From positions 744,001 to 808,000 of the forward strand of contig NZ_JAJFZN010000001.1 of NCBI RefSeq assembly GCF_020731145.1: DNA of 64,000 bases, read 5' to 3'. The translations under genes were made by a program, and so were the position numbers. Positions 1-8,509 of the stretch are shown here, piece after piece. Below the pieces are notes generated by a model. That model did no database searches. It had not been told where the DNA came from and saw only the letters and a list, made by a program, of their open reading frames with translations. Position 1 is the stretch's first letter; the number at the start of each line of letters is the position of its first letter. Source of the DNA: Sneathiella sp. HT1-7. GTDB lineage: Bacteria; Pseudomonadota; Alphaproteobacteria; Sneathiellales; Sneathiellaceae.

Positions 1-1178
1 ACAATTTCGGGCAATTTCCGGTATTTCTCCGCCATCAGCCAGGCTTTTTGCCGGCGATATCCAAAATGCATCTCATCCGCGCCCATGCCGGAGAGTAACA
101 CCTTAATCCCCATATCTTTCGCTGATTTACAGATCAGCTTGGTATTGAGTGCGGCGGGGTCGCCTATCGGTTCATCCAGGCTGTAAATGACTTTCGGCAG
201 CAATGACATTAGATCGGGGTTGACGACAATCGACTCGTGATCGAACCCTTCTTTCTCGGCGAGCATTTCCGCATATTTCTGGTCATCGGCCATTTGCTCG
301 ACACGTTTGTCCGCTTCCGACATGCCAATTGTGAAGGTTTTGAGTTTCCCGAGTTTGCGCCGCGCGATTGTACTGACCAATGACGAATCGAGCCCGCCAC
401 TCAAGAAGCTTCCGACTTCAACATCGGACACCAGATGCCGGTCGATGGAACTTTCGAAGCTTTTTGTTAGTTCCTCCACCGCGTCCCGCTCATCAATCGG
501 ACCCGCGTGATAGTCAGGCAGCTCCCAATAAGTGCTTTCCTTGATATTCCCGTCTGTATCGACAACCAGATATTGCCCCGGCTGCACCTTGTGAACACCT
601 TCGAAAATACAGAAGTGATCCGGCAACCAAAGGAGCTGCATACTAGAGGCAAGGGCCGCAAAGTTTACCTGAAACGACTCGTCAATGATTTTTGCAATGG
701 TTTTAAGTTCGGACGAGAAGCAGAAATTCTTACCCTTCTTAAAGAAAAACATTGGCTTGATACCAAAATGATCACGGGCGAGAAAAAGCTCCTTCTTCTC
801 GCGGTCATAAATCGCAAAAGCAAACATGCCGATGAAATCTTCAAGACATTTCGGTCCCTTCAGGCGGAACAGTTCCAACACCACCTCAGTATCTGACCCG
901 GTTTTGAATTCGACCCCATGTTCCGTCTCAAGTGTCTTTTTGATCTCTTTATAGTTATAGATCTCGCCATTATAGACCATGACATACTGATGTTTCTGCA
1001 TCGGCTGATCCGATCGCGCGTCGACATCAATGATCGACAAGCGCTGATGGGCGAGCGAGATATTCCCCTCCGACCAGACGTCCTGCGAATCCGGTCCGCG
1101 ATGCTGCTGGATCACAGACGCGGCGTTCGCATGTTCAACATGGTTCGGGAAATTCAAAAATCCGGCTAAACCGCACAT
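1..1178 (-). CDS. asnB: Asparagine synthetase (glutamine-hydrolysing), partial, C-terminus outside window
   Basis: About 392 residues are visible and the frame runs open off the left edge, so the C-terminal part is missing. The protein begins MCGLAGF, which places the glutaminase nucleophile Cys at position 2 as in class II amidotransferases. Further on, the ATP-pyrophosphatase loop SGGLDSS is readable near base 400. The family transfers ammonia from glutamine to aspartate or a related carboxylate. Copies in polysaccharide loci may instead amidate a sugar acid; that is inference. It is the last visible gene of the minus-strand exopolysaccharide run, 37 bases after the glycosyltransferase gene. 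The start is the ATG at 1178. Confidence 0.9.
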   Translation of the reverse strand, partial: MCGLAGFLNFPNHVEHANAASVIQQHRGPDSQDVWSEGNISLAHQRLSIIDVDARSDQPMQKHQYVMVYNGEIYNYKEIKKTLETEHGVEFKTGSDTEVVLELFRLKGPKCLEDFIGMFAFAIYDREKKELFLARDHFGIKPMFFFKKGKNFCFSSELKTIAKIIDESFQVNFAALASSMQLLWLPDHFCIFEGVHKVQPGQYLVVDTDGNIKESTYWELPDYHAGPIDERDAVEELTKSFESSIDRHLVSDVEVGSFLSGGLDSSLVSTIARRKLGKLKTFTIGMSEADKRVEQMADDQKYAEMLAEKEGFDHESIVVNPDLMSLLPKVIYSLDEPIGDPAALNTKLICKSAKDMGIKVLLSGMGADEMHFGYRRQKAWLMAEKYRKLPEI

Positions 1179-1215
1179 GGCTATAATCCTAAATTCAGCA
1201 TTTCGCTGAGTAAAT

Positions 1216-2124
1216 TTACGTGTTGGTCCAATATTTATTGGGGTCTATGTGATCAAGTCCACTGAAATAAAACCCCACCATAATCTTCGCGCGAAAAAAC
1301 CGACACCAGAACAATATCAAAATCGATTTCAGCTTGTCTGCAAAATATGGAAGCTTCCTGTCCTTCAGCGCCCGGATGCTGTGCGGAACGGCGGAAACAG
1401 CCGTCGCCACGCAAAGGGCCGGCCATTTAAGCGCGAAGCCCGGTTCTTTCTTCCACATGTTAAACGTCATCGCCGATTGTCGTTTCCATTTCGCCCGCAA
1501 CTCATCAAGCGTGGCACGGGCGGGATGTTTGGCAATACAATCCCCGCCGAAATGAAACTTCGCGCCAATGGCGTAGGCGCGTTGGCACCAGTCCGTATCC
1601 TCGGCAACATCGGCATGAAAAGTACCGACTTCCTCGAATAGCGCACGACTCGTCCACATATTGCCGGTCGCGGCATCGCCCTTCTTGGTATAGCCTTCCT
1701 GATCCATGGAGTAGGTAATCTCGAACGCCTCAACACTATTGGGCCGGTCATGCTCCGGATAGATGATGATTTCTCCGGCCATGACGCTGCGTTCGCCTTC
1801 GTCCCGCATATGGTTGAGGCCATTTTTCACAAAGTCCGGATCCAGCAGGCAATCACAATCAGTAAAGGCTAGGAATTTTCCCTTGGCAATCGCCGCGCCA
1901 GCATTTCGGGCGGGTCCAGCACCGCGAGCTGTTTCAACCACGAGGGAGACAGTCAGGTTATAGGCGTCCAGCCCTACGACCGCTTCTTTCGAGTTGTTAT
2001 CACACACAATAACCTCGAACCTGCTCTTGTCATAGGTCTGCGCTTCCAGCGTCGCCAGACATTCTGCCAGGCCAGCCGGATCATTATAATGCGGTATAAC
2101 GATGCTTAGCTCGAGTTCTTCCAT
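1216..2124 (-). CDS. Family 2 glycosyltransferase
   Basis: This 302-residue protein has the GT-A start of family 2 enzymes (LSIVIPHYND near residue 6), the ARGAGPARNAG segment, and a DCDCLLDP stretch near residue 95 that corresponds to the nucleotide-sugar/metal-binding DxD region. A later EDTDW motif fits the catalytic-base region. It should transfer a sugar from a nucleotide donor onto the lipid-linked repeat unit at the cytoplasmic membrane face. The donor and linkage cannot be read from sequence. The C-terminus has a hydrophobic stretch that may lie on the membrane. It is the only ordinary glycosyltransferase in the visible part of the locus, so others probably lie beyond the left edge. 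Confidence 0.87.
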   Translation of the reverse strand: MEELELSIVIPHYNDPAGLAECLATLEAQTYDKSRFEVIVCDNNSKEAVVGLDAYNLTVSLVVETARGAGPARNAGAAIAKGKFLAFTDCDCLLDPDFVKNGLNHMRDEGERSVMAGEIIIYPEHDRPNSVEAFEITYSMDQEGYTKKGDAATGNMWTSRALFEEVGTFHADVAEDTDWCQRAYAIGAKFHFGGDCIAKHPARATLDELRAKWKRQSAMTFNMWKKEPGFALKWPALCVATAVSAVPHSIRALKDRKLPYFADKLKSILILFWCRFFRAKIMVGFYFSGLDHIDPNKYWTNT

Positions 2125-2216
2125 TGCGATCTAAATCCCCTTCAAAGCAAACTTAAATCATCTCGAGTTAATTTTTATTAAAAAGCGCGCCAGTTATGGG
2201 TCTGATTTTCATTCAG

Positions 2217-3584
2217 TTATAACGGCTTAGGCATATCGGAAGATTGTTGCGCAGTTTGGATGGTCCCTTGCGGCATTTCAGGTGGCGCAGCCGCCGGCCG
2301 GCCGGTCCGCGCCGGAACCTCATTCCAGGCAACACCGGCACTAACCAGCATGCCTAGCAGAATATTTGTCAGGATCAATGGCTGTTCGAACAGGCCGACC
2401 GACATACTGGACACATCCAGCGCGATGAGGGCGGAAATCAGGAAGAAAATCAGTTTCCGGCGATACGGGTCCTTCGACGTCTTTCTGGTTTTCGCGCCAT
2501 AGCGCACCGCATTGACATGCGAGAACACATACATCAGGAAGGCCGGAATACCGCCATTGACCGCCACAATCACGAAATGATTGACCAAGTCGATATGACG
2601 CCGCCCGTCGAGCAGGCCACCCCAGTAATTAATGTCTATCCCGCTGGAACCAAAAATCCAATAGTCGCGCCACTGTTCCACCGCGACCTCCAGCAGGCGA
2701 GTACGGTACCACGCCGTTGTGGAGTTAAGCGCAAGATAGTCGATGAGATTGTAAAAATGCCGGTTCGACGCAAGCTCCAAAAATATGGCAAAAGCCAGCA
2801 TCACATAGAGTGTCGGCTTAATCAGGCTCGGGCGGAGAATATACAAATTGCAGAATATCAGCGTGACAATGGCAAGCCAAGGGCCGCTAGACATGGAGGC
2901 CAACCCACCAACCGCCGCAAAAAGGGCGGTAAAGGTGCTCATTTTTCGAACCCGCGGATTGGCGCGTATTGCCCAAGCGATCCCGGCGATTAGCATCATC
3001 GCCATGCCATAATAAATATGAACGGAGGTACTTACCTTCGCACGCATCATACCAAGACGGAATTCCGGCTCTTTCGCAATCCAGACCCAGGTCCGGTAAG
3101 AATCCAGACCAACGTAGGGTGATGTAGTCGTATAGGATTCCTGCCAGCCCATTACGCACATGAAGGCGGCGATCCCAAAGAGCGGCAGCGCAAGGCCGCC
3201 CGCATCCTGAATAGAGCGAATGCCGAGCCGGGCGACAAAATACATCAGGACGGTATCAAATCCGTAGCCAATCATCTCGATCGTTTTGTCAGATTCCGCC
3301 CCGGCCATCATTGTTGCAAGAACCGTCCATGCCCAGAGGAAAAAGACCAAATAATCGACCGAGCAGACATTTATTTTTGCGTTTCGGCCCTGAATAATGA
3401 ACCGGACCAGCAGCGCGAGGGCAATCAACCGAGGGGCAGACATATCCGCCGGACCAATTGGCACACGGAGATATTCCGGCCATATCATCATGGAAATGAT
3501 AAGAACGCCAATCGCCGCGCCCGGTCGCACCGAAAGTGCAAGCAGGCCCAGAGCGACTGCAACAAAGGCGGTTACACCGACCAT
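2217..3584 (-). CDS. O-antigen ligase / Wzy-like polysaccharide polymerase, multi-pass membrane protein
   Basis: The 455-residue protein is strongly hydrophobic with about ten to twelve predicted membrane segments and one larger loop near residues 285-330, the layout of the O-antigen ligase/polymerase (Wzy_C) family. The C-terminal 35 residues are polar and Pro/Gln rich. The likely job is polymerising or ligating lipid-linked repeat units on the periplasmic face. Sequence alone does not separate polymerase from ligase. The ATG at 3584 shares one base with the stop codon of the upstream FrhB-like gene, so the two are probably translationally coupled. Confidence 0.8.
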   Translation of the reverse strand: MVGVTAFVAVALGLLALSVRPGAAIGVLIISMMIWPEYLRVPIGPADMSAPRLIALALLVRFIIQGRNAKINVCSVDYLVFFLWAWTVLATMMAGAESDKTIEMIGYGFDTVLMYFVARLGIRSIQDAGGLALPLFGIAAFMCVMGWQESYTTTSPYVGLDSYRTWVWIAKEPEFRLGMMRAKVSTSVHIYYGMAMMLIAGIAWAIRANPRVRKMSTFTALFAAVGGLASMSSGPWLAIVTLIFCNLYILRPSLIKPTLYVMLAFAIFLELASNRHFYNLIDYLALNSTTAWYRTRLLEVAVEQWRDYWIFGSSGIDINYWGGLLDGRRHIDLVNHFVIVAVNGGIPAFLMYVFSHVNAVRYGAKTRKTSKDPYRRKLIFFLISALIALDVSSMSVGLFEQPLILTNILLGMLVSAGVAWNEVPARTGRPAAAPPEMPQGTIQTAQQSSDMPKPL

Positions 3585-4867
3585 TATCCCTTATCCTTTG
3601 CTGGAGGAGTCCAGCTTTCCACATCAATCCGCTTGTTCAGGCGTTTTCTGAATATCCTGAGGACTGTCCCAGTAATCGATTGTCTCTTTTCGTTCAGGCT
3701 TAAATCACTCCACCAGAAGCGTGCCATCTTGAACCCAATATATTTGGGAACCGCGGCGCCGAAAAGACGTAACATAAGCAATCTTGCCCAAACACTTCCT
3801 CTTGACCCAAGCAAATTCGGCTGAGATCGCGGAAAAAGCGACAGATCGTGGTTTTCGAGCGTGATATAACCCGCCGCTGCCGCATCTAGAATATATTGCC
3901 GTCCTTTTTCAGTTCGCGCAACGATCAGGGATTTACCGGGCTCCCCCTCCTCGATCGGTCGGTACCATGGGTCGCCCACGGCAATATCCGCAAACTCACC
4001 CGTATGATCGGGACAGATGTAACATCGCCATTGCCGGTATTTCTGCAAGAACCCCCAGGATTCTGCGTATGTCATCTCGACAGTTTTTTCAGCGCCTGCG
4101 TCATCTTCATAAACGACTTTCCACATGCCAGGCCAGCCATTGCCGCGAAAACGCAGGCTTTTGACCTTTGTCGGATCTGGGATGCCTTCTCTCTTCAACA
4201 GTTCCAACGTTCCTTTGGTCGATGGCGTTCCGGCGCAGAAAAAAGCGATTGTTATGCCGATTTTTTTATCAAGCTCAAGGTCCAGTTTGCGGGCTTTCTG
4301 AACAGCAGCAACATCACAAGGTTTGCCGATGAATACAGATGGCGCCTCTTCCTTTACTACAAGGTCCAGTCCGTCGCATGGACTCGCCGGGGCATAGCGT
4401 GATCCGGTAGAGGCCGCTAACTCAGTTCGACTGTGGCTCAAGGTTGTCTCGTTCAGGTAAGGGACATCCGACCTTGCCTTCGTATGCAGCGCGCCAGAAA
4501 ATCCTTTTTGCTCAATCCCGAAAACGGCGAGGGTCGTTGCCGCCCCACCACTGGAGCCGCCTTTTCGAATCCCGTCATCCGCAGAAAAACCTTCCCAAAC
4601 ATCAAGGACCGGACCCCATCCATCCAAGAGTTCCTTCTCAATGCCCGACGCATTCTTATTGAAGTCATGTGTCAGATTGGCTCCGGGGCAGGATTGAAGC
4701 GCCTTTCCCGTTTCAGGCGCCGCATCTTCGCGCACGAAAGGCCGACGTCCAAGTTCCAGCGCATCGCCCATCTGGAACCTTTCCGGCTCCACAAAGGCGC
4801 AAACGCCGCAACCCGTGCAGAGTTGACGGCTGGTAACGTCAGTAATGTTACAGATACTCTTACTCAC
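3584..4867 (-). CDS. FrhB-like Fe-S protein (coenzyme F420 hydrogenase/dehydrogenase beta-subunit family)
   Basis: The 427-residue protein has an N-terminal CTGCGVC cluster motif (Cys 17, 20, 23) followed by a CPG cysteine, then the family elements GKPCD, FFCAGTPS and CYICPDHTGEFADIAVGDPW. These match the FrhB N- and C-terminal domains, which bind an Fe-S cluster and a flavin. In methanogens the family reduces F420. In polysaccharide loci its members often sit beside pyruvyl transferases and their substrate is not settled. The start is GTG at 4867, three bases after the acetyltransferase stop, and the end overlaps the next gene by one base. A redox step on a sugar or lipid intermediate is a guess. 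Confidence 0.85.
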   Translation of the reverse strand: MSKSICNITDVTSRQLCTGCGVCAFVEPERFQMGDALELGRRPFVREDAAPETGKALQSCPGANLTHDFNKNASGIEKELLDGWGPVLDVWEGFSADDGIRKGGSSGGAATTLAVFGIEQKGFSGALHTKARSDVPYLNETTLSHSRTELAASTGSRYAPASPCDGLDLVVKEEAPSVFIGKPCDVAAVQKARKLDLELDKKIGITIAFFCAGTPSTKGTLELLKREGIPDPTKVKSLRFRGNGWPGMWKVVYEDDAGAEKTVEMTYAESWGFLQKYRQWRCYICPDHTGEFADIAVGDPWYRPIEEGEPGKSLIVARTEKGRQYILDAAAAGYITLENHDLSLFPRSQPNLLGSRGSVWARLLMLRLFGAAVPKYIGFKMARFWWSDLSLNEKRQSITGTVLRIFRKRLNKRIDVESWTPPAKDKG

Positions 4868-4870
4868 TAC

Positions 4871-5656
4871 TCAAACCCCTGCGTTTCCGCTTTCCGCCTT
4901 TTGCAACACCACTTCCGGTGCCGCATTCTTATCCACGCCATCCATATTCTGGATAAACTGAGATATCCCCTGCTCCGTCACAGGATCGAAGAGGAGATCA
5001 TTGGCCTTCATAAGGTCGGGAAGGCTGAGGTTCCACCATTCAGATTTTTTTACCAGCTCGGCCACCTCGGGCGTAAAACGGCGGCGGAACTCCTTCGCCG
5101 GATTACCGGCAACAATTGAAAAATCATCAACGTCTTTCGTTACCACTGAATTGGCACCGATAATCGCCCCATCGCCGATCCGCTTACAGCCCGGCAGAAT
5201 AGTCGTGCGACTACCAATCCAAACGTCATTCCCAATGGTGAGAGGGTTGTCCTGATCGAGCGGGATCGTGTCCTGATCCACAATATTGAGATGGCGATTA
5301 TAAAAGAACGGATGCTGTGTAAGGGTTTCTGCCGGATGATTGCGCCGGAAAACCATCAACTCACTCCCGAAAGAGCAATAAGCACCGATCACCGAACCGG
5401 AAGGGAAAACACCCGGATCAAGACACGGACCATAGCTGTAACGCCCAACCTTAACACCGTAATACTGTTTCATGATTTTTCGGCGCGTCTGGGAATAGAA
5501 TAAATTACCTTCAAAGCGGTCACAGAGGAAGAAACAAATCCGACGTAAAACGCGAGACTTATAGGCACGCAGGATCAGATTTGACCACGGGCTGAGGGAC
5601 TGGTCGTGTTGAAGTTCCGCCCATCTGATCTTTTCGGCTGAAAATCTGTCCTTCAT
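4871..5656 (-). CDS. Hexapeptide-repeat acyltransferase (maltose/galactoside O-acetyltransferase-like)
   Basis: The 261-residue protein has a left-handed beta-helix region with hexapeptide repeats (IGNDVWIGSRTTILPG, IGDGAIIGANSVVTKDV) and the closing IVAGNPAKEFRRRF element typical of CatB/LacA-type acetyltransferases. It should transfer an acetyl or other acyl group from acyl-CoA to a sugar hydroxyl. I chose the ATG at 5656. A TTG three codons upstream would add three residues but is a weaker start. The C-terminal 50 residues lie outside the helix and have no assignment. It lies in the decoration part of the locus, between the flippase and the FrhB-like gene. Confidence 0.86.
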   Translation of the reverse strand: MKDRFSAEKIRWAELQHDQSLSPWSNLILRAYKSRVLRRICFFLCDRFEGNLFYSQTRRKIMKQYYGVKVGRYSYGPCLDPGVFPSGSVIGAYCSFGSELMVFRRNHPAETLTQHPFFYNRHLNIVDQDTIPLDQDNPLTIGNDVWIGSRTTILPGCKRIGDGAIIGANSVVTKDVDDFSIVAGNPAKEFRRRFTPEVAELVKKSEWWNLSLPDLMKANDLLFDPVTEQGISQFIQNMDGVDKNAAPEVVLQKAESGNAGV

Positions 5657-5692
5657 GTATCCCAATCCATCTTGATAAACAGTCTCATCTTC

Positions 5693-7132
5693 CTAAACCT
5701 GTGCTTCGGTCTGTGTGTGACCGGATTGCTTGAGCCATCTCACAAGATCCAGTGCAGAAAGCATAAACAGGCCCATCGCGACCAGTGTCAGCAAAATCGA
5801 TCCTCCAATTTCGAAAATCGGGTCCAGACCCGTTGCAAAATTGGCCGATAGAAAAATGGCCAAGACGACAAGTGAAATTGAAACTACGATAGATTTGTAA
5901 AGCAAAGATAAATCAATGCCAAATTTTCGCGTGAGCAAGAACAGGAAGAATATAACTGCCAAGGTTTCCCCGATAATACCGCCGATGACAATACCAAGAA
6001 CCCCCCAACCCTGCCATACCGCAACGAGAGCGAAAATCAGCGCAAAACTCCGCACGATATTCGCATAGAGGGGAAGTTTCGTTTTCCCGCAGGAAATGGC
6101 AATAATGGTCGGACCCGCTTTTGCCATACGAATACCCTGCATCAGGGCAAGCCAGGCAATGATCTCGACGCCGCCGACATAGTCGTTTCCGAACAATAGA
6201 AGTAAAAATGCCGGGCCTGCAAGCGCCAGCCCAACGCTGATGACGATACCAATCAACAGACAGGCCTGCGTGGTGGCGACAGCGCCCAGTCGCAGCTTTT
6301 CTGGATCATCCTGCACCTTGGAGAGCATCGGCATGAAAAACGACTGTGCCGCATTGGCGAAAACCATCGAGGGAAATAAGGTGAGAGTGAAGGCCGCGCT
6401 GAACCAGCCGAGATCTTCCATGCTGTAGGCAATACCAACGATACCACGGTCCGCCTGAAAAATACCGAACAACAGGAGCCCATTCAGCATTAACGGCCAG
6501 CCGAATGAAAAAATCCTGTTAAGATACTTCCGGTTGAGCTTGGCGGAATATCGCCGCTTTGCAACAAGGAAGGAAAGAACCACAGTGAAGACTGCCTGCA
6601 CCGTGATGATCCACAACATCACCCGGTAGTCCTTGAAATACAGGGCGAGCGGAGCGGCCAGCGCAACCGCAATAATCTGCGGCACACTCTCTACAAGAAC
6701 CGACGGACCAAAACTCATTTGACGCTGGAAGCGCGAGGCGTCCATATGCACAAAACCTGTAATTAACGGCAATACGGCCAACCATTGAAACGCCCAGATA
6801 AGCTCAGGCAGGTCAAAAAGATGAGCAATCGGGCTTGCTACCGCATACATGATTATGGCCAGCACAACCCCGCGCAGAATATTAAACGCCTGCACCGTTC
6901 CCTGGAGTTTTGGCTCGTTCCCGTCAGCCGCCTGAACAATCAGCCGGTCAACACCTAGGCCCGTGGACATTTGCACCAGTGCCATGGTAATGCCAAAGGT
7001 CGCTGCGATACCGAAATCTTCCACACTAATCAGCCGCGCGATGATGATATTGCGCGCGAAAGTGCTCAAAGCGCCGACGGCTCCTCCGAATGAGAGAAAC
7101 AGTCCGCTTCTTAGATGGCCCTTAAGTATCAC
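5693..7132 (-). CDS. Wzx-type polysaccharide flippase (MOP superfamily)
   Basis: The 479-residue protein has about twelve to fourteen hydrophobic segments spaced as in the polysaccharide-export branch of the MOP flippases. It should flip undecaprenyl-linked repeat units from the cytoplasmic to the periplasmic side. The N-terminal pattern (LFLSFGGAVGALSTFARNIIIARL) is characteristic of the family. The start is GTG at 7132, with a GAAAGG-like ribosome site upstream. It lies 18 bases after the pyruvyl transferase, so the repeat unit is probably pyruvylated before flipping. Confidence 0.87.
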   Translation of the reverse strand: MILKGHLRSGLFLSFGGAVGALSTFARNIIIARLISVEDFGIAATFGITMALVQMSTGLGVDRLIVQAADGNEPKLQGTVQAFNILRGVVLAIIMYAVASPIAHLFDLPELIWAFQWLAVLPLITGFVHMDASRFQRQMSFGPSVLVESVPQIIAVALAAPLALYFKDYRVMLWIITVQAVFTVVLSFLVAKRRYSAKLNRKYLNRIFSFGWPLMLNGLLLFGIFQADRGIVGIAYSMEDLGWFSAAFTLTLFPSMVFANAAQSFFMPMLSKVQDDPEKLRLGAVATTQACLLIGIVISVGLALAGPAFLLLLFGNDYVGGVEIIAWLALMQGIRMAKAGPTIIAISCGKTKLPLYANIVRSFALIFALVAVWQGWGVLGIVIGGIIGETLAVIFFLFLLTRKFGIDLSLLYKSIVVSISLVVLAIFLSANFATGLDPIFEIGGSILLTLVAMGLFMLSALDLVRWLKQSGHTQTEAQV

Positions 7133-7150
7133 TTCCCGCGGCCTTTCAAG

Positions 7151-8473
7151 TTAATTGTTCTTGCTAGCGACAATATCCAGAATGTAATTGGAAATGATCG
7201 ACATCTGTTCATCAACACGCCGCTTTACTTCGGGAAGTGAATTTTCCAGAGATGCGTGGAGGTCGCCACGCCGCAAAAGCGAGCCTTTCAAGCTCTCTAT
7301 CACATCCTGGGTATTCAACGTTCGAGGATCAAAAACCTCATCGCCCTGACCGCATGTTTCAAATACGCCTTTAGTCTTGTCACTATAAGCAATGGAGGTG
7401 GTAGGAACACCCCGTGAAAGCGCCGCGATTGTCGAATGCATTCGGGTTCCGCAGAACCAGTCCATATTCGAGATCAGCCATTTCACCTGATTCTGATCGA
7501 GCGTATCAGGCGAGACAAATACCCTGTCTTTAAATTTGTCCCCAACCCTCATCGCCACTTTTTCGCAGGCTGCATAGTCGGATTCAATATATTGGCGGTC
7601 ACTCATGACATGAGGGATAAGAACAAGGTTCGCATCAGTTTCCGCAAGCAGCCAATCGCAAAACTCATGAATAATCTCGTTATAATTCGCCTTAAATCCA
7701 TATTGGGACACGGCTGCATTGGGGTCGTTATATATAAGGCCGCTTACATTCAAACCGACAAGCGGTTTTCCTGGCCGTTTTTCCTGAATCACCTGACGAA
7801 GGGGTGGATCAATCATTTCCTCGGCGCTTCGGATCCCTAATGCGAAAGCGAAATCCACGCCGCTTCTATGACGCGCAGGATCAAACTGTTCGCCTAGCAT
7901 ATTTTTAAGTATCTCATAGCTGTTCGGATCGCGCGCCCAAGCCATATCCGCACCCTTGACCGCTTTAATGGCAATCCGGTTGAACTTCGGATCATAGTAA
8001 GGGCCGTAGGTTTGCGGCAATAGTATAAGCGGAACGTGCCTTTTCAGGGAAATCAGCTTTGGGCGAACAACGCTCATAAAACGCTTCTCGCCATAGATGT
8101 CACTAAAACTGTCGCCACCGGAGATATCAAGGACCACGTCAAAATTGTCGATATCCCGAACGACGGAATTCATCATCCCGCCCAATACGCCCAAATGCGA
8201 GAGCGCAGAAATTGCGACAATATTTTCCGGCAGGTAGTAGCGATGCCCGGCGCGAATACCGATATGCTCTACCTCAAACTTATGACCATCGGAAAAATGA
8301 TGGATCTCGGAACGCTTGCCGAGTTTATTATCAAAGACGGCAAAGTGGGCATTGGGCACCCGTTCCGTTATTCCTTCGACGGTCGACGCGAAAAGAGCGG
8401 AGACACCCATATTCGACGTATCCGGCGCCGCCCCGAATAACCCGATTTTTATTCCAGATTTACTATCGGACAT
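7151..8473 (-). CDS. Polysaccharide pyruvyl transferase family protein
   Basis: The 440-residue protein shows the family layout. It starts with a GLFGAAPDTSNMGVSAL segment, has the LDISGGDSFSDIYG motif near residue 115, and near the C-terminus the RMHSTIAALSRGVPTTSIAYSDK signature. Members move a ketal pyruvate from phosphoenolpyruvate onto a sugar, giving the polymer negative charge; some members have other roles. It is flanked by the exosortase-EpsI gene and the flippase in an unbroken minus-strand run. Which sugar is modified cannot be read. Confidence 0.87.
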   Translation of the reverse strand: MSDSKSGIKIGLFGAAPDTSNMGVSALFASTVEGITERVPNAHFAVFDNKLGKRSEIHHFSDGHKFEVEHIGIRAGHRYYLPENIVAISALSHLGVLGGMMNSVVRDIDNFDVVLDISGGDSFSDIYGEKRFMSVVRPKLISLKRHVPLILLPQTYGPYYDPKFNRIAIKAVKGADMAWARDPNSYEILKNMLGEQFDPARHRSGVDFAFALGIRSAEEMIDPPLRQVIQEKRPGKPLVGLNVSGLIYNDPNAAVSQYGFKANYNEIIHEFCDWLLAETDANLVLIPHVMSDRQYIESDYAACEKVAMRVGDKFKDRVFVSPDTLDQNQVKWLISNMDWFCGTRMHSTIAALSRGVPTTSIAYSDKTKGVFETCGQGDEVFDPRTLNTQDVIESLKGSLLRRGDLHASLENSLPEVKRRVDEQMSIISNYILDIVASKNN

Positions 8474-8509
8474 TACTTTATACTTACCAATTTTTGTTCA
8501 CATAACCAT

